Below are positions 8,668-17,875 of a stretch of DNA of 64,000 nt, piece after piece. The first letter of the stretch is position 1; every line of letters starts with the position of its first letter. The stretch comes from Microbacterium sp. Marseille-Q6965 (GTDB lineage: Bacteria; Actinomycetota; Actinomycetes; Actinomycetales; Microbacteriaceae): contig NZ_CAMGZA010000003.1 of the NCBI RefSeq assembly GCF_946151065.1, forward strand, positions 1 to 64,000, given 5' to 3'. The notes beneath the pieces were generated by a model. That model did no database searches. It was not told where the DNA came from and was given only the letters and a program-made list of their open reading frames with translations. The position numbers and the translations under genes are program-made.

Positions 8668-9930
8668 ATGAACCTCACAGAGACGCAACGCGCGATGGCG
8701 AGCGGCGACGAGGGCGAGGCCGTCGCCGCCGCGATGACCGTCCTCATCGAGTACGGCGAGATCATGGGGGCCGAACGCCTCATCCCGATCTCCAGCGCCG
8801 CAGGCGCGAACATCTACGGGCCGCGGCACTCCCGCCCGCTCGGCAGTGACGACCCCGCGCGGCTCTTCGCGCAGTATTCGCTCAACACCGACGCGGCTCT
8901 CGACGCGCCGCCGGTGCGGGTGCCCTCGTGCCAGCTCATCGGCCCGATCGATCGCGAGAACGCGGGCGACGTGCAGAACATGCCGCCCGAGGCCATCGCC
9001 AAGGTGGCGGAGAGCAGCGACTATCTCGACGGACTCGGGGTGAGCCTGCTCAGCACCTGCACGCCATACCAGGTGGGGTTCCTCCCCCGCTTCGGCGAGC
9101 ACGTCGCATGGATGGAGTCATCGGCGGTGGTGTTCATCAACTCGGTGATCGGCGCGCGCACCAACACGGAGGGGCGCGAGTCGGCGGCGGCCTCGATGCT
9201 GACCGGGCTCACCCCCGAGGCGGGGCTCCACCTGGACGCGCCCCGCAGGGCCACGGTCAGGATCGTCGTCGACACCGAGATCCCCGCGACCTTCGGTTGG
9301 AACGCCTTCGGGTACTGGATCGGCAGCGCCGTCGAGGACCGCGTGCCCGTTCTCGACGGCGTGCAGGCGGCGCCCGACTTCGTGCAGCTGAAGCAGTTCG
9401 GCGCGGCGGCCGCCAGCTCGGGCGACGTCGAGCTCTTCCATCTGCCGGGCGTGACCGCCGAGTGCACCTCCGTCGAGCAGGTGATCACGGACGACGCGGA
9501 GGTCCTCACGTTCGGCGCGGCGGAACTCGCGTGGGCGATCGACCGTCTGAACGCCACGCGCACGGGCGACGACGTGGACTTCGTCATGATCGGGTGTCCG
9601 CACGCCAGCTACGAGCAGCTGCAGCAGGTCGCCGCCCTGCTCGACGGGCGACGCGTGGACGACGGGACGGCGCTGTGGATCTTCACTCCCGACGCGCTCC
9701 GGCGCCGCGCGCGGGACGAGGGCCTGCTCGCGCTGATCGAATCCAGCGGGGCGCGGATCCTGTCGGACACCTGCCCGGCGATCGCGCAGTTCCTGCCGCG
9801 CGGCACCCGGCGGTTCGCCACAGACTCCGCCAAGCAGGCGCACTACCTGCCCGCGATCATGGGCATCGAGGGCGCCTTCGCGACGACCGCCGACTGCGTG
9901 CAGGCCGCGCTCACCGGGAGGCTGCCATGA
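8668..9930 (+). CDS. acnX: Aconitase X catalytic (large) subunit
   Basis: It is a 420-residue protein of the AcnX (former DUF521) family, members of which include cis-3-hydroxy-L-proline dehydratase and mevalonate-5-phosphate dehydratase. Family landmarks include MNLTETQRAMASG at the N-terminus, ISSAAGANIYGP, the Cys-bearing LLSTCTPYQVGFLPRFGEH, ESSAVVFINSVIGARTNTEG, GCPHAS and SDTCPA, which supply probable iron-sulfur ligands. ATG 8668 is preceded by AGGGGGC and starts the family N-terminus. It overlaps the small-subunit gene by ATGA. Neither a proline racemase nor a mevalonate gene is nearby, so the substrate could be another hydroxylated acid. Confidence 0.9.
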   Translation: MNLTETQRAMASGDEGEAVAAAMTVLIEYGEIMGAERLIPISSAAGANIYGPRHSRPLGSDDPARLFAQYSLNTDAALDAPPVRVPSCQLIGPIDRENAGDVQNMPPEAIAKVAESSDYLDGLGVSLLSTCTPYQVGFLPRFGEHVAWMESSAVVFINSVIGARTNTEGRESAAASMLTGLTPEAGLHLDAPRRATVRIVVDTEIPATFGWNAFGYWIGSAVEDRVPVLDGVQAAPDFVQLKQFGAAAASSGDVELFHLPGVTAECTSVEQVITDDAEVLTFGAAELAWAIDRLNATRTGDDVDFVMIGCPHASYEQLQQVAALLDGRRVDDGTALWIFTPDALRRRARDEGLLALIESSGARILSDTCPAIAQFLPRGTRRFATDSAKQAHYLPAIMGIEGAFATTADCVQAALTGRLP

Positions 9931-10343
9931 CCGACACCCGCATTCTGCTGACCGGCCGCGTGCTCGTCCCGGGATCGGCGGAGGGGCCGTCCCTCGTCTG
10001 CTCCGTCGCCATCTCGGGCTGGGGCGGCATCGATCCGCGGACGGGAACCATCACCGAGATCACCCACCCGCAACGCGGCGAGCGCTTCGCCGCGCGGGTG
10101 CTCGTCATCCCCGGCGCGAAGGGGTCGTCCGGATGGTCCGGGCAGTTCCACCTCGCCAAGATGATGGGCACCGCGCCGCGCGCCATCGTCACGTCGAAGG
10201 TGAACTCGAAGCTCGCCGTCGGGCTCGTGGCGCTCGGCGTGCCCGCCGTGCTCCTCGACGACATCTCGGGCATCCCGAGCGACGGACGGCGCATCGCCAT
10301 CCGTCCGGACGGACGGGTGGAGGTATCTTCTCAACCCGGTTGA
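9927..10343 (+). CDS. Aconitase X swivel (small) subunit
   Basis: It is a 138-residue DUF126-type protein that forms the mobile domain of a two-subunit aconitase-X enzyme. It shows the family pattern GRVLVPGSAEGP, then LVIPGAKGSSGWSGQFHLA with the conserved Gly/Ser turn, and TSKVNSKLAVGLVALGVPAV. The ATGA overlap with the large-subunit gene implies equal synthesis of the two parts. Split subunits are usual in bacterial AcnX, whereas some archaeal and bacterial forms are fused. Confidence 0.9.
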   Translation: MTDTRILLTGRVLVPGSAEGPSLVCSVAISGWGGIDPRTGTITEITHPQRGERFAARVLVIPGAKGSSGWSGQFHLAKMMGTAPRAIVTSKVNSKLAVGLVALGVPAVLLDDISGIPSDGRRIAIRPDGRVEVSSQPG

Positions 10344-10428
10344 TATTCGCGCGTGGCGGTGCCACAGTCGGATCGACCGGCCAGCGCGGCCGGATCCCAC
10401 AACAACGTCGTTGCACAAGGGAGAGATC

Positions 10429-11763
10429 ATGCCGACTTCGCATCGGACCAGGAAGGCCGCGGTCGCCTCGGCGGTCGTCACCGGGCTCGTTTTCACCGCC
10501 GCGCCCGCCGTCGCCGACGAGGGCGACCGCGTGCTCGAGGGCACGCTTGCCGACAGCACGCCGTACCGCTTCGTCGTCCCGGACGACTGGAACGGCACGG
10601 TGTTCATCGACATGGACTTCGCGGCGGGCCGCGTGGGAGCGGCCCCGCAGGCGCTCATCGACGAGGGCGCCGCCTACGGCGGGACGACGCGCACCGTGAC
10701 GGGCTGGAACATCGGCGGCGCGATCGCCAATCAGATCGAGGCGCTCGACGTGTTCAGCGACACCGTCGGCGAGCCGGCGCTCGCCATCACGATGGGCAAC
10801 TCGATGGGCGGCTTCGTCGCCGCCGCGACGGGCGAGCTCCACCCCGACCGCATCGACGGCGTCGTCGCCGCGTGCGGCGGCCTGTCGGGCACCGTGTCCC
10901 AGTGGAACCAGAAGCTCGACACCGTGTTCGTGCTGTCGGAGCTGCTCGACCCGGAGGGCACGCTCCCCGTCGTGGACATCCCCGCCGACGTGCCCGGGGC
11001 GCAGCAGGCGTGGATCGATCACCTCAGCGCCGCACAGACCACCCCCGAGGGTCGGGCGCGCATCGCCCTCGCCGCCGCGGTGGGCCAGCTGCCCGCCTGG
11101 TCGCAGGAGATCGCCGATCCCGATCCGCGCGACCCCGCCTCGTACCAGGCGGCGTGGTTCGGCGCCCTCGCGGGTGACCCGCTGCCGTACATCGGCCAGG
11201 CGATGAGCAGTCGCCGCACGAGCACCCAGATATTCGGCGGGCTGCCGTCGTGGAACACCGGCATCGACTACGTCGAGCAGCTGCGCAAGGCGTCGCCCGA
11301 GGCGCGCCGCGTGGTCGCCGACCTGTATGCGCAGGCCGGCCTCTCGCTCGAGGAGGATCTGGCGGCGGTCAACGCGGCGGATCGCTACGAGGCCGACCCG
11401 GAGGCGGTGGCGCGCTTCGCGGCCGCCTACGAGTTCACGGGCGACATCTCGGTGCCGACGGTCACGCTCAACAACGTGGGCGACCAGATCTCCACCGTCG
11501 CGCAGCAGAGCGCCTACGAGGAGCGCGTGAAGAAGGCGGGGAACGCCTCGCTGCTGCGCCAGACCTACGTCGCCTCGGCGGGGCATTGCGCGTTCAGCGC
11601 GGCCGAGACGGTCGCGGCCGCGCACCTGCTCCTGAACCGTCTGGAGTCGGGTCGCTGGGGCGGTGCCGCCACCGCCGCTCAGATGAACGAGGCCGCCGAG
11701 TCCCTCGACCTCGGCGCAGCGCGCTTCATCCGCTTCCAGCCCGACCGCTTCAACCGGGGCTGA
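10429..11763 (+). CDS. Secreted alpha/beta-hydrolase
   Basis: This 444-residue exported hydrolase has a Sec signal peptide (basic MPTSHRTRKAA, then a hydrophobic core ending ...AAPAVADE near residue 30). The serine elbow is GNSMGG and the histidine is in ASAGHCAF near the C-terminus; NNVGDQ is a plausible acid region. GGGAGAG precedes ATG 10429. It is a paralogue of the protein at 27710-29428: both share the N-terminal wrap-up WNGT.(F/L)I.(M/L)DF, the EADP.AVA segment and the histidine region. The substrate is unknown; ester cleavage outside the cell fits the esterase-rich context (inference). A short palindrome CAACGTCGTTG (10403-10413) lies just upstream. Confidence 0.75.
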   Translation: MPTSHRTRKAAVASAVVTGLVFTAAPAVADEGDRVLEGTLADSTPYRFVVPDDWNGTVFIDMDFAAGRVGAAPQALIDEGAAYGGTTRTVTGWNIGGAIANQIEALDVFSDTVGEPALAITMGNSMGGFVAAATGELHPDRIDGVVAACGGLSGTVSQWNQKLDTVFVLSELLDPEGTLPVVDIPADVPGAQQAWIDHLSAAQTTPEGRARIALAAAVGQLPAWSQEIADPDPRDPASYQAAWFGALAGDPLPYIGQAMSSRRTSTQIFGGLPSWNTGIDYVEQLRKASPEARRVVADLYAQAGLSLEEDLAAVNAADRYEADPEAVARFAAAYEFTGDISVPTVTLNNVGDQISTVAQQSAYEERVKKAGNASLLRQTYVASAGHCAFSAAETVAAAHLLLNRLESGRWGGAATAAQMNEAAESLDLGAARFIRFQPDRFNRG

Positions 11764-11766
11764 ACG

Positions 11767-13905
11767 ATGATGCGCGTCACCAGGGCACCGTGGGCCCGCC
11801 GCGCCCTCGCGCTCTCATCCGCCTGCTGCGCGGCCGCGGTGGGCGCGCTCGTGGCCGCCCCCGCCGCGGCCGGCGAAACGCCTCCGCCCATCCCGGCGGC
11901 CGCGCCACCCGCCGCCTTCCTCGACGAGCCCGCGCTGCCCGCCGCCGACGCCTGGGCGTTCTCGGAGGAGTTCTCGCGCACCGCCGGCACCAGCCGCTAC
12001 GTCGACGGCGCGCTGCTGTGGACCGACTGGTTGTTCGACGACACGGGCGACGGCTCGTTCACCTACGCGGACGAGGCGGCGCACGCCAACGGCGCGGACG
12101 TCTTCCGCGCCGGGGTCGGAGCACACGGCCGGTCGTCCTCGTGGCGGGTGGACTTCACGACGCTCGCCGATCCCGACCTCCCGCTGGCGGTGTGGGCGCT
12201 CGACACCGATGCCGATCCGAGCACCGGCACGTCGGCGTGGCCGGGCGGCGCAGGCCTCACCTCACCGGGCGTGGACGCGTTCCTCATCGTGTCGTCGCGC
12301 GGCGCCGTCCTCGAGACCGCGGACGGCGAGCGCCGCGACCTCGTCCGACGCGGCGCTGTCGTGACCGTGGACGAGGAGGCCGGGTCGTTCGTGGTGGAGA
12401 TCCCCCGCGCGCTGCTGCGCATCAATGGGCGGTGGACGGTGCGGCTGGCCACCGGCATCGCCGACGGAACCGGGTTCGGCTTCGCCGCGCCGCCCGAGCG
12501 AAACGACGTGCGCGCCTACAACGCCGCCTTCCGGACCGGGGCCCAGGAGGGTGAGCGCCTGCCGGGCGCGAAGATGGCGACGAGCTGGAACAACGGGGCC
12601 CAGAGCCGGTCGCTGGCCACGGGGGACGTGGCGCCGTTCGCGATCGAGGTCGACTGGCGCCGGATCGCGCGTGGGGAGACGCAGGCCGAGCCGGCCCCGC
12701 GCGGCTTCTCCACCCGCTGGTACGTGTCGTCCGTCGACCTCGGCCCGGGCGTGCACCCGGAGGTACGCGAACCGCTGGGCCAGCCGCCGACGACAGCGCC
12801 GCGCGTGTACGGCCGGGTGCAGCCCTATCTGCTGTACGTGCCGACCACCTACGACGCCGCCTCGCCCGCGCCGCTGACGATCCTGCTCCACGGCGGAAGC
12901 AACAACCACAACGGGTTCCGTGGGGGACAGGAGGACGAGCTGTTCGGGCCGGTGTGCGAGGACCGCGGCTCGATCTGCGTCTCGCCCCTGGGGCGCGGCG
13001 ACGGCACCTGGTACGTCAACGAGGCCGAGCTCGACGTCTGGGAGGTGTGGAACCGCGTCTCGGAGGAGTACGCGATCGATGGCACCCGCACGGTCATCGC
13101 CGGGCACTCCATGGGAGGCGTGGGCGCGACCCGCTTCGCCGTCAACCATCCCGACGTGTTCGCGGCTGTCGGCATCGTCTCGGGCGCCGGCTACCGCAAC
13201 GCCGGCGGCGGGCGCGACGACGCGGAGGACCCGCTGCGGGTGGAGAACCTGGCGAACATGACCGTGTTCATGGACGCCGGGACCGACGACATCGCCGAGG
13301 GCAACACGCGCACATGGGGCGCGGCGTTCGAGGCGGCGGGGGTGGCGCATCGCGTGCACTACTACGGGGGCGCGACCCACGGGGACTTCGGCTGGCTGGG
13401 CTGGCGCGAGCTCGCCGCCCACGTCGACGGCGCCACGGTGACCACCGATCCGGCCCGGGTCGCCTTCCGGTGGGATCCCACGGAAGAGCGATCGGAGCTG
13501 GGCCTCACGATCGACAGCGCCGCGTGGGTCTCGGAACTCGCCCCGCGCGATCCCGAGGCGCGCTGGAGCCGCGTCGAGGCGCGCTCCGCGGCGCTCGACA
13601 CCGTGCGGTGGGAGCCCGTGGTCGGCACCGAGACCGTCGCCTACGGCGACCACGAGACGGAGGTGCGCGAGCTCGCCCTCGTCCCGATCGGCGCGCACGA
13701 CCCCGCCGACGAGCTCGATCTCGCGTTCACCAATGTCGCGACGGCGGCGGTGGATCTCGACGTCGCGGGCCTCTCGGACGCGGAGTCGATCACCGTGCGC
13801 GTCACGACCGACGGCGCCGTCGAGCTGCGCCTCCGGCACGGTGACGGTACCCACGTCACCTCGGTCGCGGCCGGCGAGCACGTGCTCACCGTCGAGCTCG
13901 ACTGA
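11767..13905 (+). CDS. Secreted multidomain esterase
   Basis: It is a 712-residue exported protein starting three bases after the previous stop, so probably co-transcribed with it. The signal peptide ends near ...AAPAAAGE (residue 36). Residues about 45-250 resemble a glucodextranase/DOMON-like beta-domain (WTDWLFDDTGDGSFTYADEA, LAVWALDTDADPSTGTSAW). Residues about 330-560 are an esterase-D-like alpha/beta-hydrolase (YLLYVPTTYD, LTILLHGGSNNHN, nucleophile GHSMGGVGATRFA, acid FMDAGTDD, histidine GGATHGDFGW). A C-terminal beta-rich tail follows. Proteins of this build are usually acetyl, feruloyl or polyester esterases; which one cannot be decided here. Confidence 0.75.
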   Translation: MMRVTRAPWARRALALSSACCAAAVGALVAAPAAAGETPPPIPAAAPPAAFLDEPALPAADAWAFSEEFSRTAGTSRYVDGALLWTDWLFDDTGDGSFTYADEAAHANGADVFRAGVGAHGRSSSWRVDFTTLADPDLPLAVWALDTDADPSTGTSAWPGGAGLTSPGVDAFLIVSSRGAVLETADGERRDLVRRGAVVTVDEEAGSFVVEIPRALLRINGRWTVRLATGIADGTGFGFAAPPERNDVRAYNAAFRTGAQEGERLPGAKMATSWNNGAQSRSLATGDVAPFAIEVDWRRIARGETQAEPAPRGFSTRWYVSSVDLGPGVHPEVREPLGQPPTTAPRVYGRVQPYLLYVPTTYDAASPAPLTILLHGGSNNHNGFRGGQEDELFGPVCEDRGSICVSPLGRGDGTWYVNEAELDVWEVWNRVSEEYAIDGTRTVIAGHSMGGVGATRFAVNHPDVFAAVGIVSGAGYRNAGGGRDDAEDPLRVENLANMTVFMDAGTDDIAEGNTRTWGAAFEAAGVAHRVHYYGGATHGDFGWLGWRELAAHVDGATVTTDPARVAFRWDPTEERSELGLTIDSAAWVSELAPRDPEARWSRVEARSAALDTVRWEPVVGTETVAYGDHETEVRELALVPIGAHDPADELDLAFTNVATAAVDLDVAGLSDAESITVRVTTDGAVELRLRHGDGTHVTSVAAGEHVLTVELD

Positions 13906-13971
13906 GAGCCGCTCCCGAGGCCGTCACGCCGTCTGGGCCGTCACGGCGGCACGACGGGCACGTGGGGAACC

Positions 13972-14002
13972 GGATGGCCCCTTCCGCGGGAAGGGGCCAT
14001 CC
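13972..14002. terminator. Terminator hairpin after the hydrolase pair
   Basis: A perfect 14-base-pair stem (GGATGGCCCCTTCC and its complement) with a three-base loop lies 66 bases after the esterase stop. No T-tract follows. It separates the hydrolase pair from the gene at 14113. Confidence 0.75.
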
Positions 14003-14112
14003 GCGTCGGGGCGGTAGCGTGAGGCCGAGATGTGACGAACGACCCCGTGGCCTTGGTGGCTCACGCTCATGTTGTGCGCTGAGCCTCCCCCGCTAAGCAG
14101 AGCGAGCACACG

Positions 14113-15048
14113 ATGAACACCGATACGCACAGCGAGCTGCGCATGCTGCAAGATCGTGCCTACGGCCCCGCGGCCGACATCGCGCAGGACCCGGCCGCGT
14201 TGCGGCGCCTTCGCGAGCTGGAGAGTCGACGGCGCGTCCGCCGGGTACCGATGTCGTCCGATCAGGCCACGGCCTTCCTCACCCTCGACGCCGCCTCGCC
14301 CGAACCGGAGCGGGATGCCCCCGTCGCGGAACACCGCTCACCGCAGGCACCTCCCGTCCGCGCGGAACGGCCCGCAACGCAGGGGTCGCCCGTCGTCACG
14401 GAGCACGCCGCATCCCAGCCGCCTCCCGTCCGCGCGGAACACCCCGCACCACAGCTCGATCTCCCCGTCGCGGTCGCGACCTCGCCGGAGAACGCCGCTG
14501 CGAGCCGCGGGGGCGCCCGGGGCACGCGCGCTTCCGCCTCCCTCCCGCGGCGGCTCCGACTGATGTGGGCGTTGTCCGTCGTGGCCGCCGCCGCGGCGGC
14601 CGCCGGCGTCACCTACGGGCTCACGAAGATCGCCCCCGTGTCGGTGTCGAGCGGAGCACCGCAGATCGCGAGCCTCGACCCCGTGCCGGGGCTGACGGTC
14701 CCCGCCGGCTGGATGGGAGCAGGACCGAGCTCCGCGGCGTGGGAGTTCTACGGCCTGACGATCTTCGAATCGGATTTCTGGGGTGCCGGAGCCGGCGGCG
14801 AGTGCTTCACGATCGTGCACACCGAACAGCTACCGAGTGCGGACGTCGACGTGACGAGCTACTCCTTCAGCGGCACGTCCTACAGCGGATGCCGCGAGGG
14901 GTCCTTCCCGGCGACGGCCAGCATGTCGGTGAACAGCAGCGCCCCCCGGCCGTTGCGGGAGCAGTACCCGGACAGCGTGCTGCAGTTCGTCATGGACGGT
15001 GACCGGATCGGCGTCTTCCTCGACGCGGGTCAGGGAACCGGAGACTGA
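14113..15048 (+). CDS. Membrane protein of unknown function with a Pro-rich repeat
   Basis: I do not recognise this 311-residue protein. The cytoplasmic N-terminal half contains a Pro/Ala-rich segment (residues about 58-125) with imperfect repeats of the type PPVRAEHPA. One transmembrane helix follows (LRLMWALSVVAAAAAAAGVT, about residues 151-172) and an outer domain of about 135 residues containing a Cys pair (GGECFTIVHTE and YSGCREGSF). The layout resembles actinobacterial sensor-like or anti-sigma-like membrane proteins, but no HTH or zinc motif is visible. It converges on the gene at 15058, with nine bases between the stops. Confidence 0.6.
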   Translation: MNTDTHSELRMLQDRAYGPAADIAQDPAALRRLRELESRRRVRRVPMSSDQATAFLTLDAASPEPERDAPVAEHRSPQAPPVRAERPATQGSPVVTEHAASQPPPVRAEHPAPQLDLPVAVATSPENAAASRGGARGTRASASLPRRLRLMWALSVVAAAAAAAGVTYGLTKIAPVSVSSGAPQIASLDPVPGLTVPAGWMGAGPSSAAWEFYGLTIFESDFWGAGAGGECFTIVHTEQLPSADVDVTSYSFSGTSYSGCREGSFPATASMSVNSSAPRPLREQYPDSVLQFVMDGDRIGVFLDAGQGTGD

Positions 15049-15057
15049 CCGCGCCCC

Positions 15058-16197
15058 TCACGACGTCGACGCATCGGCGGGCGGCAGCGCCCACGCGGTG
15101 ACGGCCACGCTCGAACCGGCGATGACGTCAATGGCGATGGGCTTCGAGCCTCGCGGCTCGCCGGCCATCGCGGCCACCCACAGGGTCCGAGCGACGAGCG
15201 CGCCGTGGGTGGAGTTCGCGTCCCACCCGACGTACGCGACCGCCGAGCCGCCCGCGGGGATCTCGACACGGGCCGGCCCCGGGTCGGCGGCCATGAACGA
15301 GCTGCCGCGCTCGACCGTGACCTCCAGCAGGTGATCGTTCTGGTCGCCGAACGCGATGTCGGGGTAACCCTCGATCACGCACGGGGCGTCGGAGACGTTG
15401 AGCAGCTCCAGCCGCAACACACGGTGCCCCGTCGCTGCGTCGCCGTCGCCGATGAGCACCGTCGCGCGCTCCGGCGTGCACCCGTCCTCACCCGTGACCC
15501 CGTCTCCCTCGGCGCGCTCGGGAACGGGATCGCCCGCGGCGCCCTCATCCGGGCGGGCCGCGCCGTCAACCGGCGCGGGTTCGGTCGCGACCGCCTCGGC
15601 GCGCACCTGCGCCTGCGTCGCGTCGTTGCCGAGCACCTCGGCCGCGCCGAGCAGCACGAGCGCGGCGAGCGCCGCCGCGGCGGCAGTCACGGGAAGGCCG
15701 CGCCGGATCCGATCTTCCGGCTCATCCGACCGCGCCACGCGCCGCGCGAGGAGCGCCGGAATCCACCCGTACAGCAGGCCCCAATAGGCGCCCGTGGCGG
15801 CGCGCGAGCCGAGGTCGAGCGCCCACATCGCCCACCCCTCCGTGAACAGGGTTCCGAAGACGAGCACGACATCCACCGTCATCCCGGCGATCGCCCCGGC
15901 CGCGACCGTCGCCAGCCACGTCGCGGCGAACGGTGCGCGACGCGGCGGCACGACGCGGAGGAGCGCCGCATGCACCAGGGCGACGGCCACCGCCCCCGCG
16001 AGCGGCAGCAGCACCGGCCACGGCGCCGCCCACGACCACCTGTACGGGGTCACGCCGGCCGGCAGCACCGCGTCCTGGACCCGCGCGAGAGGAGTCGACG
16101 AGACGAGGGCCGCGCAGAGCACGACGGCCAGCCACAGCCCCCCGACGGTGGCGCTGATCACCCACGTGCGCCGTCCGCGCAACCCTGGCCTCGACAT
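15058..16197 (-). CDS. Multi-helix membrane protein with a C-terminal DUF4232-like domain
   Basis: It is a 379-residue membrane protein of unknown function. Five hydrophobic helices lie in the first ~190 residues (for example WVISATVGGLWLAVVLCAAL, LLPLAGAVAVALVHAALL, AAAALAALVLLGAAEVLG). An acidic Pro/Ala-rich linker follows, and then an extracytoplasmic beta-domain (residues about 240-375) with the DUF4232 pattern: Cys at the start (EDGCTPERATV), LRLELLNVSDAPCVIEGYPDIAF and a C-terminal beta-strand region. The role is unknown. Confidence 0.65.
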   Translation of the reverse strand: MSRPGLRGRRTWVISATVGGLWLAVVLCAALVSSTPLARVQDAVLPAGVTPYRWSWAAPWPVLLPLAGAVAVALVHAALLRVVPPRRAPFAATWLATVAAGAIAGMTVDVVLVFGTLFTEGWAMWALDLGSRAATGAYWGLLYGWIPALLARRVARSDEPEDRIRRGLPVTAAAAALAALVLLGAAEVLGNDATQAQVRAEAVATEPAPVDGAARPDEGAAGDPVPERAEGDGVTGEDGCTPERATVLIGDGDAATGHRVLRLELLNVSDAPCVIEGYPDIAFGDQNDHLLEVTVERGSSFMAADPGPARVEIPAGGSAVAYVGWDANSTHGALVARTLWVAAMAGEPRGSKPIAIDVIAGSSVAVTAWALPPADASTS

Positions 16198-16225
16198 GCC
16201 AGGAGCCTATCGAGCAGCCGGCGGA

Positions 16226-17698
16226 TCAGAACGGGTAGCGCTCCACCTCGCCCTGCAGGGTGATCCACTGCGTCTCGGTGAAGGTCTCGAGACTGGCGTG
16301 CGGCCCGCCGAAGCGACCGCCGACGCCCGAGGCCTTCACGCCACCGAACGGGATGACCGCCTCGTCGTCGACGGTGGCGTCGTTGATGTGGATCGCGCCG
16401 GAGTGGATCCGATCGGCGAGCTCGTAGCCGCGGTAGGCATTGGGCGTGATGATCGAGACCGACAGTCCGTACTCGCTCGCGTTGATGATGTCGATCGCCT
16501 CGTCGAGGTCGTCGTAGACCATCACCGGCGCCACGGGCCCGAAGATCTCCTCCACCCAGGCCGGATTGTCGGGGGCGAGGTCCGTCAGGACGGTCGGTCG
16601 ATAGTAGAGGCCGTCGTACTCCCCGCCGGCCGCGATCGTGGCGCCCGCCGCCGTGGCCGACTCCACGAGGCCGTGCACGCGGTCACGCTGCCGCTCGTCG
16701 ATGATCGGGCCGAGCGGGGCGCCCTCGACCGGGTCACCCACCGGGATCGCGTCGGCCTTCTCGACGAGCGCGGCGACGTACTGCTCGGCCAGGGAGCGGT
16801 GCACGAGGTGGCGGCCCGTCGTCATGCAGATCTGGCCCTGGTGCAGGAAGGACCCCCAGGCACCCACCGACGCCGCGGCGACCGGATCGGCGTCGGGCAG
16901 GACGAGCATCGCGTTGTTGCCGCCCAGCTCGAGGTGCACGCGCTTCAGCAGCGGCGCGGCGGCCTCGCCGATCCTGCGGCCCGCGGCCGTCGACCCGGTG
17001 AACGAGATGCAGGGCACGTCGGGGTGCGCCACGAGCGCGCCGCCCAGTTCGCCGCCGCCCGGCAGGACGTGGAGCACGCCCTGCGGCAGGCCCGCCTCTT
17101 CGAGGAGCGCCGCAAGGGCGAAGCCCCCGGAGATCGTCGTGCGCGGGTCGGGCTTGAGGATGACGGCGTTGCCGAGTGCCAGCGCCGGCGCGACCGAGCG
17201 CATCGAGAGGATCGCCGGGAAGTTGAACGGCGAGATCACGCCCACCACGCCGAGCGGCACGCGCCTCGCGATGGACGTGCGGCTCTTCGCCGAGCGCAGC
17301 AGCTCGCCGTACGGATGGGAGGCGACGGCGGCGGCCTCCTGCAGCTCGCTGACCACGAGACCGACCTCGAAGGCGGCCTTGCCGGCACCGGCCCCGCCCT
17401 CGGCCACGATGAATCGCGCGAGCCGCTCCGGGTCCGCCTCGAGGATCTGGGCCGCCCTGAGCATCACGGCCGCCCGGGCCGCATAGGGCTGTGCTCCCCA
17501 TGCCCGCTGCGCGATCGATGCGCTCGACACGGCACGATCGAGATCGTCCGACGACGCGGAACCGACGCGGTCGAGCAGCGTTCCCGAGCCGGGAGCGATC
17601 ACGTCGAACGCCTCGCCGGACCCGCTCGTCCAACCATCGGAGAAGATCTTCTCGGTCCAGACCGACGTCTCCGTCCGGACCTGCGCCTCATTCGTCAT
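16226..17698 (-). CDS. NAD(P)-dependent aldehyde dehydrogenase, benzaldehyde/vanillin type
   Basis: This 490-residue cytoplasmic enzyme oxidises an aldehyde to its acid. The family residues are present: Asn of VVGVISPFNFPAIL, Lys of NAVILKPDPRTT, the coenzyme loop SFTGSTAAGRRIGEAAA, the general-base Glu of LELGGNNA and the nucleophile Cys of HQGQICMTTGRH. The short N-terminus and the QGQICMTTGRH form resemble benzaldehyde and vanillin dehydrogenases. ATG 17698 is chosen because AGGAGG lies at ideal spacing; a longer frame starts at 17731. It diverges from metF-purU-ligM, which fits oxidation of an aromatic aldehyde such as vanillin or syringaldehyde before demethylation (inference). Confidence 0.85.
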   Translation of the reverse strand: MTNEAQVRTETSVWTEKIFSDGWTSGSGEAFDVIAPGSGTLLDRVGSASSDDLDRAVSSASIAQRAWGAQPYAARAAVMLRAAQILEADPERLARFIVAEGGAGAGKAAFEVGLVVSELQEAAAVASHPYGELLRSAKSRTSIARRVPLGVVGVISPFNFPAILSMRSVAPALALGNAVILKPDPRTTISGGFALAALLEEAGLPQGVLHVLPGGGELGGALVAHPDVPCISFTGSTAAGRRIGEAAAPLLKRVHLELGGNNAMLVLPDADPVAAASVGAWGSFLHQGQICMTTGRHLVHRSLAEQYVAALVEKADAIPVGDPVEGAPLGPIIDERQRDRVHGLVESATAAGATIAAGGEYDGLYYRPTVLTDLAPDNPAWVEEIFGPVAPVMVYDDLDEAIDIINASEYGLSVSIITPNAYRGYELADRIHSGAIHINDATVDDEAVIPFGGVKASGVGGRFGGPHASLETFTETQWITLQGEVERYPF

Positions 17699-17801
17699 CG
17701 AATCCTCCTCAGCAGGGGTGGCCGTCTCCATCCTCGCACGGCGCTGATCGGGTGGGGCGGGCGTCTCGCCGTCACGAAATCGCCCACACCTCTAGACGTT
17801 C

Positions 17802-17815
17802 CCTATCGCCATAGG
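17802..17815. promoter_or_regulatory. Inverted repeat CCTAT-N4-ATAGG in the divergent aldehyde-dehydrogenase/metF promoter
   Basis: CCTATCGCCATAGG lies 61 bases before the metF start and 104 bases from the aldehyde dehydrogenase start. It is the clearest dyad in this 177-base divergent gap and is a candidate operator. The nearby PadR protein is one possible ligand. Confidence 0.5.
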
Positions 17816-17875
17816 TATGTTCGTGCACAGCGGCACAAAGCGGTGCCGCTGAGCCACCCGGGAAGGACCACCGCT

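Noticed and set aside
15794..17875. Very long open frame upstream of metF, antisense to the aldehyde dehydrogenase gene
   Set aside because: It is an Arg/Asp-rich shadow of the real minus-strand genes, common in high-GC DNA. Only the part from 17876 resembles a protein family.
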